From NCBI GenBank assembly GCA_949358305.1, contig OX442319.1, positions 7,564,001 to 7,628,000 of the forward strand: a stretch of 64,000 nt of DNA, read 5' to 3'. This document shows, in pieces, positions 37,349 to 47,300 of this stretch. The translations under genes and the position numbers were made by a program. The DNA is from Strigamia acuminata (Eukaryota > Arthropoda > Chilopoda > Geophilomorpha > Linotaeniidae). Within the stretch, counting starts at the first letter, position 1; the number at the start of each line of letters is the position of its first letter. The notes beneath the pieces were generated by a model that had not been told where the DNA came from, did no database searches, and saw only the letters and a list, made by a program, of their open reading frames with translations.

Positions 37349-40024
37349 ATGTCACTGCCAGTAACCACTCCAGTCACACCGCCGTCCGCAGATCAGATAG
37401 AAGAATGGGAAATCTTATGGAAATCGAAGATAGGGAACGTAGAAGACTTGTTGGGAACGTCAACAAACATGCAGGATTTTGGGGAGTTGGATGCCATTTC
37501 CCAATCAATTCAGGAGCAACACGCTACATTGATAGATGATCTCACCGTTCTCCAACCGCACCTGGCAAGGGAGAAATATCTGGATTTCATCGTTCGTTTG
37601 GACAAGATTGGATCGAAGGTCAACCACTTGAAGAAGCGAGTGGAAGTCGCCCGGACCAGTTCAACCTCCTTGGGAGCTAGTGCCATTGCTTCACAGACGT
37701 TCAACACCGGATTCACATCGGTGTCGTCAAAGAAGCATAACTTACGCCTACCCAAGATTGAGATCACCAAATATGATGGAAGCCCACTGAAGTTCCAGTC
37801 ATATATAGACATGTTCGATGCTGCTGTCGACAAGAACGATGAATTGTCGGACATCGAGAAACTACAATACTTGAAGTCAACCTGTACCGGAGATGCGGAA
37901 AAGGTCGTTGGATCTTTTCCACTAACCAAAGACTCTTACTCTCTTGCATTGGCAGAGCTAAGAAGTCGTTATGGATCTGAAATTAATCAGAAGAATGCGT
38001 TGGTAAAGTCGATACGCGAACTCAAGGCGGTACACGAGATGTATCCAGTCCTGCCGGTCAAGCAATTGTTGACATCGATTTCATCCTCATTAAAAACGCT
38101 CGATAAACTACATGTACCTATCCGAACAGCTGGTCTTTTCCTCGTGCCTGACCTTCTGGAAAAGTTTCCACCTGACATAGCGAAACGTTACCACCGCACC
38201 AACCAGGGTCGCATGGACAACGTACTAAAGTTTGTGGACTTTGTTGCGGAAGAACTGCGGATTGCTGAGCTCGCTGAAGAAACGGTTCTGAAAGCAAAAG
38301 CATCTAAGAAAAAACAAGAAAAATCAGAAAAGTCACCGAAAGAGTCGGATTTTGCGCGAAAAGGCACCATGTCAACCTGTTTCACCTCACAGTCAGGGAA
38401 GGACAAACCTAAACCATCCGGTCCAATGGGGTCGGGAAAAATCGTCTGCGTTTTTTGTGACGGATCACATTATAATGCGAAATGCGACGCTTCTCTTACT
38501 GTTGCGGAACGAACAGAAATCGCTAAACAAAAGCGCTTATGCTTTAATTGCCTCCGCAGAAATCATTCGGCGAAAGACTGCTTGGTAAGCTTCAGTTGCA
38601 GGAAATGTGGTGGTCGACATCACACGATAATTTGTCAAAAAGGGGAAGAAAAACCTGCTGAAAAGAAAGAAGAAATTCCCACCCAATCCAGTGTCTCTGC
38701 AAATGTATCTTTAGCAGTTGCATCGAGTATTCAGTTGATGGTATTTTCAGCTCAATTAATCCGAAAAAACAAGGAGCCAGTTATCGTCCGAGGTCTTCTT
38801 GACCCCGGGAGTCACCGGTCGTACGTATCTACCAAATTGGTCGAATGCCTTCGGATGACAAAGAAGGGATCCGTAGCATACATGATGAAGCGATTGGATG
38901 ATGAACATGCGGTTCCCGCTAATTACGACGTAATTCCAGTAGAGCTACAGTCACGTCACGGAAATCAAAAGCTTACATTTGATGCGTTAAAAGCTAAAGC
39001 GTTGCCCACAGTCAGTGGACTGACAAACGCCGAAACTATCAAGAAAATATTGGCGTTTGGATTGGAATTAGCTGAACCGCATCCGTCAGTCACGGATGAA
39101 ATTGACTTCCTAATAGGAGGTGACAACTTTTGGAAAGTTGCTCTCTGTGGAAGAAAACGAATTAGCAAAACATTTGGTTTGTCTCGCACGATATTTGGTT
39201 GGATTGCCAATGGTTCGATTGGAAACACAAACCACGATTTGGATGAATATTCGGATACTAGCGCAGCTGTATCGTGTCTCTCGGTAGAACAAGGCCAAAT
39301 TATCCGGAACAAATCAAAAAATCCGGTCCTAATCGCAACTCAAGCATCGGAAGTCGTCCATCGCAAGAAGTTGAGTCAAATTTCAGATGAAAAGTCAAGT
39401 TGTTTCTGCACAGTCAACTCAAACCTTCCCGAATCATCAAAGACCATGCTTTCTCGAAAGGAAGGATCTGGACATGCAGTCAAGAGCTGGCTACTTGGTT
39501 CTTTCGGCCGGGAAAATATTCCTCGTTACCGTGTGGAGAAGAGTTGGACTCGGAATTGGAGTGTAAGGTTATCCCACCCGGACTTTTTAAATTTCTGGGG
39601 CTCGATTCGAAGTAATCTAGAGGAAATTCAATCGATTAAAGGCCCAATGTTCTTGGGAAAAAAGGAAAAGCTTCTCGAGTTGCTGAAAATAGACAAAAAA
39701 CCTTTACTATTCAGAAATACAAGAGACGTTTTGAGTCAAACTATTATCAAACAAGATCGAAATGTTGGCGCAGAAATCGAATTGGTAAAGGAAGCAGATG
39801 CACGTCGTCCTAAGTATCGATATAGATCGCCTTGCACAAAGATGAAGTCGTTTGTAGGCAAAAATCAGAAATTTTCTTTCACTCATCAAGACTATGGTTT
39901 CTATTCAAAAGATCCACTGAAACAGAAACAGATGATAAATACACTGGTCAAGTTAAGCTTGGTCGCTGTTGGTAAAAGAATACCTGAATGGATTTCAAAC
40001 CTATTACGTCAAAGAATTACATAG
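37349..40024 (+). CDS. BEL/Pao gag-protease polyprotein (891 aa), RT/RNase H/integrase absent
   Basis: Start chosen at the ATG in aaaATGt, the first in this frame. Residues 1-125: coiled-coil-prone N-terminus. About 130-300: capsid-like gag core of the DUF1759 type, signature LPKIEITKYDGSPLKFQSY (134-152). About 315-345: Lys/Ser-rich linker. Three CCHC zinc knuckles follow: C367-C370-H374-C379, C398-C401-H406-C411, C417-C420-H424-C429. About 470-625: retropepsin-like DUF1758 domain with GLLDPGSHRSYVS (482-494), IGGDNFWK (589-596) and FGWIANGSIG (616-625). The catalytic motif is D485-P486-G487, where D-S/T-G is expected, so activity is doubtful. Residues about 630-891 stay open but show no RT (no YxDD), RNase H or integrase motif; this may be a frameshifted or rearranged pol remnant. 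Gag assembles the particle and packages RNA in the cytoplasm (family knowledge). Confidence 0.9.
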   Translation: MSLPVTTPVTPPSADQIEEWEILWKSKIGNVEDLLGTSTNMQDFGELDAISQSIQEQHATLIDDLTVLQPHLAREKYLDFIVRLDKIGSKVNHLKKRVEVARTSSTSLGASAIASQTFNTGFTSVSSKKHNLRLPKIEITKYDGSPLKFQSYIDMFDAAVDKNDELSDIEKLQYLKSTCTGDAEKVVGSFPLTKDSYSLALAELRSRYGSEINQKNALVKSIRELKAVHEMYPVLPVKQLLTSISSSLKTLDKLHVPIRTAGLFLVPDLLEKFPPDIAKRYHRTNQGRMDNVLKFVDFVAEELRIAELAEETVLKAKASKKKQEKSEKSPKESDFARKGTMSTCFTSQSGKDKPKPSGPMGSGKIVCVFCDGSHYNAKCDASLTVAERTEIAKQKRLCFNCLRRNHSAKDCLVSFSCRKCGGRHHTIICQKGEEKPAEKKEEIPTQSSVSANVSLAVASSIQLMVFSAQLIRKNKEPVIVRGLLDPGSHRSYVSTKLVECLRMTKKGSVAYMMKRLDDEHAVPANYDVIPVELQSRHGNQKLTFDALKAKALPTVSGLTNAETIKKILAFGLELAEPHPSVTDEIDFLIGGDNFWKVALCGRKRISKTFGLSRTIFGWIANGSIGNTNHDLDEYSDTSAAVSCLSVEQGQIIRNKSKNPVLIATQASEVVHRKKLSQISDEKSSCFCTVNSNLPESSKTMLSRKEGSGHAVKSWLLGSFGRENIPRYRVEKSWTRNWSVRLSHPDFLNFWGSIRSNLEEIQSIKGPMFLGKKEKLLELLKIDKKPLLFRNTRDVLSQTIIKQDRNVGAEIELVKEADARRPKYRYRSPCTKMKSFVGKNQKFSFTHQDYGFYSKDPLKQKQMINTLVKLSLVAVGKRIPEWISNLLRQRIT

Positions 40025-40057
40025 GATGTCGGTTTCTTTCTTTCGGCCGGCAATCTT
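39236..40057 (+). pseudogene. Residual pol region after internal deletion
   Basis: Beyond the protease the sequence is still open to 40024 but matches no pol domain I know. Fragments that look like pol linker or tail words turn up in different frames: a KFLG-like word near 39580-39600, and RPAIFVASN just before and across the 3' LTR border (frame from 39969), resembling the extreme C-terminus of BEL/Pao pol. This suggests a deletion of most of pol with frame disturbance. It could instead be a novel C-terminal extension of gag-protease. It overlaps the coding sequence above. Confidence 0.4.
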
Positions 40058-40210
40058 TGTTGCTAGCAACAAATGGAGTTGTCAAAACGTTTACCGGCTA
40101 GGAAGAAAATCTATACATGTGGCAATTTCCTGGAAATACAGACAAAACGTTTTTAATAATATTCTTGTGTGTTTGAGTTCGAATTTGTCAATTATCTGAA
40201 TATTTCCCCG

Positions 40211-40218
40211 TATAAAAG
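40211..40218 (+). promoter_or_regulatory. TATA box of 3' LTR
   Basis: TATAAAAG, counterpart of 34976-34983. If active it would drive transcription rightward into satellite block 4. Confidence 0.4.
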
Positions 40219-41318
40219 CGTTTGCCATGTGAATTAATTATCTGAAATGTCAAAATATTGCTTTGTAAGTTTTTGTTGTCACTTATTAACGTTTTGTGCA
40301 AATTTTACCTGTTTCTTGAGTGTTATCTATTTCCAGTTCATTAGTGTAAGCAGTCCGACAAGCTGGATGCATCTCGCTCAATTCAAATGTGGACTGGAAG
40401 AGATCTAACTGTTATTATTAATGTTTAAATGCATTCAGTGCATTTTATCAGTTTATTAGCAATTTTCCTACCTTGTTTAATGTCCTGTGTGTCTATTGTG
40501 CGCATGTGAGTTCAACACCGCTCGTTTCAGGTGTGAAAACGTCCAAAATGCGTGCAAATGATCGCCTCCCATGCGTGTCCGCCTCTGGACAGCTGGTAGA
40601 AATGTTCCAGGTCCTGTCACGGATTAAAAACCACCTATATTAGTTGTTTGTATGCCTATTAATTAATTTGTTACCTTAAAATGCCTCTCACTTGTCCTGG
40701 AAGGTTAATTGGATTGCTTTTGTGCTCATATGAGCAATCTCTCTCTCCTTGTCCGCCATTGCTGTGGGCGTGGCTTAAGTGTCTCTGTAAAGATGTATTT
40801 AAAATTACCTTTTTGTGGGTTTTATGAGGTATTTGTGAGTAATTGAGCATTTGTGTAATTAGCAATGTAATAGTATTAAGTTTTATTGCATGATGATAAT
40901 GCTTTCTGATGTAAATACTGCACTCACTGTAGAGCTGCAATTTGATTGGTAGAAAACCTCTATATTTATTCTTTTTCTTGTGTTTCATGAATATTTACTA
41001 GGATTTAATGCATTTCTAATGGGTTCTTGAATATAGCATCTAAAGATTGATTGTAAAACTGATTTATTACATTTAATGTAGGTTTTCAGTTGTTAGGCTT
41101 AAGCAAATGTACTTGATGCCCTGTACGGTAGTCTATTTGTATCAGATGGTTTATTTCCTCCCTTTTTTAGGGACCTAAGGCTTCCTTACTTTCAAGTGCA
41201 TATGTCCTTATACAATGCTTATGTGATTGCACTTGTTATAGTTTATTGTTTTAAGTGTAACTGCTTTGTTTCTGCTCTCGCGCTGCATTGTATCTGTGTT
41301 ATTCATGTTTTCAATGAT

Positions 41319-41324
41319 ATTAAA
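41319..41324 (+). terminator. ATTAAA polyadenylation signal, 3' LTR
   Basis: Counterpart of 36084-36089; candidate 3' end signal for the element transcript. Confidence 0.35.
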
Positions 41325-41517
41325 CGATGTTTATTTTTACTCCCGTGGATTTTAACAGAATGAGTGAGGAGTAAAAACTCCTTGTTTCCTCCAAAGTACC
41401 TGCTGTTCTGGATGCCTGACAGATGGACATTGAATCTTCAAAGCCACTATACAAAATCAGCGGTCAAAAAGAAGGTCCTTAGTTTCATAATTGGCCCAAC
41501 CCAGGCCAGTTGCAACA

Positions 41518-41521
41518 GAGA
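41518..41521. repeat. Target duplication, right of BEL/Pao element
   Basis: GAGA directly after GCAACA, continuing as gagacattagac; pairs with 34819-34822. Confidence 0.85.
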
Positions 41522-44357
41522 CATTAGACTTGTGGTGTTTGTGCTAAGTCAACTGTGATGAGATCAAAAGTTTATTCTCCCAAATCATTCGTGGGATGTT
41601 TCTAAAACTTACATTGGAGCCTTCTACTAAGGTTTAAACACTATTTCTGAACATTCAGAGACATTGGTCTTGTGGTGTTTGTGCTAAGTCAACTGTGATG
41701 AGATCAAAAGTCTATTCTCCCAAATCATCGGTTAAATGTTATAAAACTTACATTGGAGCCTTCTACTAAGGTTTAAACACTATTTCTGAACATTCAGAGA
41801 CATTGGTCTTGTGGTGTTTGTGCTAAGTCAACTGTGATGAGATCAAAAGTCTATTCTCCCAAATCATCGGTTAAATGTTTCTAAAACTTACATTGGAGCC
41901 TTCTACTAAGGTTTAAACACTATTTCTGAACATTCAGAGACATTGGACTTGTGGTGTTTGTGCTAAGTAACTGTGATGAGATCAAAAGTCTATTCTCCCA
42001 AATCATTGCTTGGATGTTGCTAAAACTTACATTGAAGGCTTCTACTAAGGTTTAAACACTATTTCTGAACATTCAGAGACATTGGTCTTGTGGTGTTTGT
42101 GCTAAGTCAACTGTGATGAGATCAAAGTCTATTCTCCCAAATCATCGGTTGGATGTTTCTAAAACTTACATTGGAGCCTTCTACTAAGGTTTAAACACTA
42201 TTTCTGAACATTCAGAGACATTGGTCTTATGGTGTTTGTGCTAAGTCAACTATGATGAGATCAAAAGTCTATTCTCCCAAATCATCGGTTGAATGTTTCT
42301 AAAACTTACATTGGAGCCTTCTACTAAGGTTTAAACACTATTTCTGAACATTCAGAGACATTGGTCTTGTGGTGTTTGTGCTAAGTCAACTGTGATGAGA
42401 TCAAAAGTCTATTCTCCCAAATCATCGGTTGGATGTTTCTAAAACTTACATTGGAGCCTTCTACTAAGGTTTAAACACTATTTCTGAACATTCAGAGACA
42501 TTGGTCTTGTGGTGTTTGTGCTAAGTCAACTGTGATGAGATCAAAAGTCTATTCTCCTAAATCATTGGTTGGATGTTTCTAAAACTTACATTGGAGCCTT
42601 CTACTAAGGTTTAAACACTATTTCTGAACATTCAGAGACATTGGTCTTGTGGTGTTTGTGCTAAGTCAACTGTGATGAGATCAAAAGTCTATTCTCCCAA
42701 ATCATCGGTTGGATGTTTCTAAAACTTACATTGGAGCCTTCTACTAAGGTTTAAACACTATTTCTGAACATTCAGAGACATTGGTCTTGTGGTGTTTGTG
42801 CTAAGTCAACTGTGATGAGATCAAAAGTCTATTCTCCCAAATCATTGGTTGGATGTTTCTAAAACTTACATTGGAGCCTTCTACTAAGGTTTAAACACTA
42901 TTTCTGAACATTCAGAGACATTGGTCTTGTGGTGTTTGTGCTAAGTCAACTGTGATGAGATCAAAAGTCTATTCTCCCAAATCATCGGTTAAATGTTTCT
43001 AAAACTTACATTGGAGCCTTCTACTAAGGTTTAAACACTATTTCTGAACATTCAGAGACATTGGTCTTGTGGTGTTTGTGCTAAGTCAACTGCGATGTGA
43101 AATGAGCTCAAAATTTTTTTCTTCAAAATTTAATGCTTGGGTGTTGCTAAAACTTATATTGAAGGCTTCTACTAAGGTTTAAACACTATTTCTGAACATT
43201 CAGAGACATTGGTCTTGTGGTGTTTGTGCTAAGTCAACTGTGATGAGATGAAAAGTCTATTCTCCCAAATCATCGGTTGGATGTTTCTAAAACTTACATT
43301 GGAGCCTTCTACTAAGGTTTAAACACTATTTCTGAACATTCAGAGACATTGGTCTTATGGTGTTTGTGCTAAGTCAACTATGATGAGATCAAAAGTCTAT
43401 TCTCCCAAATCATCGGTTGAATGTTTCTAAAACTTACATTGGAGCCTTCTACTAAGGTTTAAACACTATTTCTGAACATTCAGAGACATTGGTCTTGTGG
43501 TGTTTGTGCTAAGTCAACTGTGATGAGATCAAAAGTCTATTCTCCCAAATCATCGGTTAAATGTTTCTAAAACTTACATTGGAGCCTTCTACTAAGGTTT
43601 AAACACTATTTCTGAACATTCAGAGACATTGGTCTTGTGGTGTTTGTGCTAAGTCAACTGTGATGAGATCAAAAGTCTATTCTCCCAAATCATCGGTTGG
43701 ATGTTTCTAAAACTTACATTGGAGCCTTCTACTAAGGTTTAAACACTATTTCTGAACATTCAGAGACATTGGACTTGTGGTGTTTGTGCTAAGTAACTGT
43801 GATGAGATCAAAAGTCTATTCTCCCAAATCATTGCTTGGATGTTGCTAAAACTTACATTGAAGGCTTCTACTAAGGTTTAAACACTATTTCTGAACATTC
43901 AGAGACATTGGTCTTGTGGTGTTTGTGCTAAGTCAACTGTGATGAGATCAAAGTCTATTCTCCCAAATCATCGGTTGGATGTTTCTAAAACTTACATTGG
44001 AGCCTTCTACTAAGGTTTAAACACTATTTCTGAACATTCAGAGACATTGGTCTTATGGTGTTTGTGCTAAGTCAACTATGATGAGATCAAAAGTCTATTC
44101 TCCCAAATCATCGGTTGAATGTTTCTAAAACTTACATTGGAGCCTTCTACTAAGGTTTAAACACTATTTCTGAACATTCAGAGACATTGGTCTTGTGGTG
44201 TTTGTGCTAAGTCAACTGTGATGAGATCAAAAGTCTATTCTCCCAAATCATCGGTTGGATGTTTCTAAAACTTACATTGGAGCCTTCTACTAAGGTTTAA
44301 ACACTATTTCTGAACATTCAGAGACATTGGTCTTGTGGTGTTTGTGCTAAGTCAACT

Positions 44358-47300
44358 GCGATGTGAAATAAGCTCAAAATTTTTTTTTCAAAGTTTATTG
44401 CTTGGGTGTTGCTAAAACTTACATTGAAGGCTTCTACTAAGGTTTAAACACTATTTCTAAACATTCAGAGACATTGGTCTTGTGGTGTTTGTGCTAAGTC
44501 AACTGTGATGAGATCAAAAGTCTATTCTCCCAAATCATCGGTTGGATGTTTCTAAAACTTACATTGGAGCCTTCTACTAAGGTTTAAACACTATTTCTGA
44601 ACATTCAGAGACATTGGACTTGTGGTGTTTGTGCTAAGTCAACTGCGATGTGAAATGAGCTCAAAATTTTTTTTTCAAAATTTATTGCTTAGGTGTTGCT
44701 AAAACTTATATTGAAGGCTTCTACTAAGGTTTAAACACTATTTCTGAACATTCAGAGACATTGGTCTTGTGGTGTTTGTGCTAAGTCAACTGTGATGAGA
44801 TCAAAAGTCTATTCTCCCAAATCATCGGTTGGATGTTTCTAAAACTTACATTGGAGCCTTCTACTAAGGTTTAAACACTATTTCTGAACATTCAGAGACA
44901 TTGGACTTGTGGTGTTTGTGCTAAGTCAACTGCGATGTGAAATGAGCTCAAAATTTTTTTTTCAAAATTTATTGCTTGGGTGTTGCTAAAACTTAGATTG
45001 AAGGCTTCTACTAAGGTTTAAACACTATTTCTGAACATTCAGAGACATTGGTCTTGTGGTGTTTGTGCTAAGTCAACTGCGATGTGAAATGAGCTCAAAA
45101 TTTTTTTCTTCAAAATTTAATGCTTGGGTGTTGCTAAAACTTATATTGAAGGCTTCTACTAAGGTTTAAACACTATTTCTGAACATTCAGAGACATTAGA
45201 CTTGTGGTGTTTGTGCTAAGTCAACTGTGATGAGATCAAAAGTTTATTCTCCCAAATCATTCGTTGGATGTTTCTAAAACTTACATTGGAGCCTTCTACT
45301 AAGGTTTAAACACTATTTCTGAACATTCAGAGACATTGGTCTTGTGGTGTTTGTGCTAAGTCAACTGTGATGAGATCAAAAGTCTATTCTCCCAAATCAT
45401 CGGTTAAATGTTATAAAACTTACATTGGAGCCTTCTACTAAGGTTTAAACACTATTTCTGAACATTCAGAGACATTGGTCTTGTGGTGTTTGTGCTAAGT
45501 CAACTGTGATGAAATCAAAAGTCTATTCTCCCAAATCATCGGTTAAATGTTTCTAAAACTTACATTGGAGCCTTCTACTAAGGTTTAAACACTATTTCTG
45601 AACATTCAGAGACATTGGACTTGTGGTGTTTGTGCTAAGTAACTGTGATGAGATCAAAAGTCTATTCTCCCAAATCATTGCTTGGATGTTGCTAAAACTT
45701 ACATTGAAGGCTTCTACTAAGGTTTAAACACTATTTCTGAACATTCAGAGACATTGGTCTTGTGGTGTTTGTGCTAAGTCAACTGTGATGAGATCAAAGT
45801 CTATTCTCCCAAATCATCGGTTGGATGTTTCTAAAACTTACATTGGAGCCTTCTACTAAGGTTTAAACACTATTTCTGAACATTCAGAGACATTGGTCTT
45901 ATGGTGTTTGTGCTAAGTCAACTATGATGAGATCAAAAGTCTATTCTCCCAAATCATCGGTTGAATGTTTCTAAAACTTACATTGGAGCCTTCTACTAAG
46001 GTTTAAACACTATTTCTGAACATTCAGAGACATTGGTCTTGTGGTGTTTGTGCTAAGTCAACTGTGATGAGATCAAAAGTCTATTCTCCCAAATCATCGG
46101 TTGGATGTTTCTAAAACTTACATTGGAGCCTTCTACTAAGGTTTAAACACTATTTCTGAACATTCAGAGACATTGGTCTTGTGGTGTTTGTGCTAAGTCA
46201 ACTGCGATGTGAAATAAGCTCAAAATTTTTTTTTCAAAGTTTATTGCTTGGGTGTTGCTAAAACTTACATTGAAGGCTTCTACTAAGGTTTAAACACTAT
46301 TTCCAAACATTCAGAGACATTGGTCTTGTGGTGTTTGTGCTAAGTCAACTGTGATGAGATCAAAAGTCTATTCTCCCAAATCATCGGTTGGATGTTTCTA
46401 AAACTTACATTGGAGCCTTCTACTAAGGTTTAAACACTATTTCTGAACATTCAGAGACATTGGACTTGTGGTGTTTGTGCTAAGTCAACTGCGATGTGAA
46501 ATGAGCTCAAAATTTTTTTTTCAAAATTTATTGCTTAGGTGTTGCTAAAACTTATATTGAAGGCTTCTACTAAGGTTTAAACACTATTTCTGAACATTCA
46601 GAGACATTGGTCTTGTGGTGTTTGTGCTAAGTCAACTACGATGTGAAATGAGCTCAAAATTTTTTTTTCAAAATTTAATGCTTGGGTGTTGCTAAAACTT
46701 ATATTGAAGGCTTCTACTAAGGTTTAAACACTATTTCTGAACATTCAGAGACATTGGACTTGTGGTGTTTGTGCTAAGTCAACTGTGATGAGATCAAAAG
46801 TTTATTCTCCCAAATCATTCGTTGGATGTTTCTAAAACTTACATTGGAGCCTTCTACTAAGGTTTAAACACTATTTCTGAACATTCAGAGACATTGGTCT
46901 TGTGGTGTTTGTGCTAAGTCAACTGCAATGTGAAATGAGCTCAAAATTTTTTTCTTCAAAATTTAATGCTTGGGTGTTGCTAAAACTTATATTGAAGGCT
47001 TCTACTAAGGTTTAAACACTATTTCTGAACATTCAGAGACATTAGACTTGTGGTGTTTGTGCTAAGTCAACTGTGATGAGATCAAAAGTTTATTCTCCCA
47101 AATCATTCGTTGGATGTTTCTAAAACTTACATTGGAGCCTTCTACTAAGGTTTAAACACTATTTCTGAACATTCAGAGACATTGGTCTTGTGGTGTTTGT
47201 GCTAAGTCAACTGTGATGAGATCAAAAGTCTATTCTCCCAAATCATCGGTTAAATGTTATAAAACTTACATTGGAGCCTTCTACTAAGGTTTAAACACTA

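Larger units (their letters stand above)
34823..41517 (+). mobile_element. BEL/Pao-type LTR retrotransposon, pol-deficient
   Basis: A 6,695-bp element: 5' LTR (34823-36282), primer-binding region, leader, one long gag-protease frame (37349-40024), 3' LTR (40058-41517). The internal region is 3,775 bp, whereas complete BEL/Pao elements usually need roughly 5-6 kb for gag, protease, RT, RNase H and integrase; the last three are not recognisable. LTRs look identical and the GAGA duplications are intact, so insertion was recent relative to satellite turnover. The satellite HOR continues in register on the far side. It probably moved using enzymes supplied in trans by a complete relative (inference). 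No polypurine tract is evident before 40058; the preceding 35 bases are pyrimidine-rich. Confidence 0.92.
40058..41517 (+). repeat. 3' LTR of BEL/Pao element (1,460 bp)
   Basis: Copy of the 5' LTR at offset 5,235, same length, same ends TGTTGC...GCAACA, no differences noticed. It is followed directly by GAGA and satellite. It carries the TATAAAAG (40211-40218) and ATTAAA (41319-41324) counterparts. Confidence 0.95.

Noticed and set aside
37510-37929. 139-codon minus-strand frame opposite gag
   Set aside because: Shadow of the gag coding frame, as are other minus-strand frames between 37.7 and 39.9 kb.
40023-40057. Polypurine tract before the 3' LTR
   Set aside because: The 35 bases before 40058 are pyrimidine-rich (tttctttctttcgg); no purine run of useful length is present.
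34823-41517. Satellite monomers inside the BEL/Pao element or element fragments inside the satellite
   Set aside because: No monomer words (gtttaaacac with cattcagagac) occur between 34823 and 41517, and no LTR fragments were noticed in the satellite blocks.
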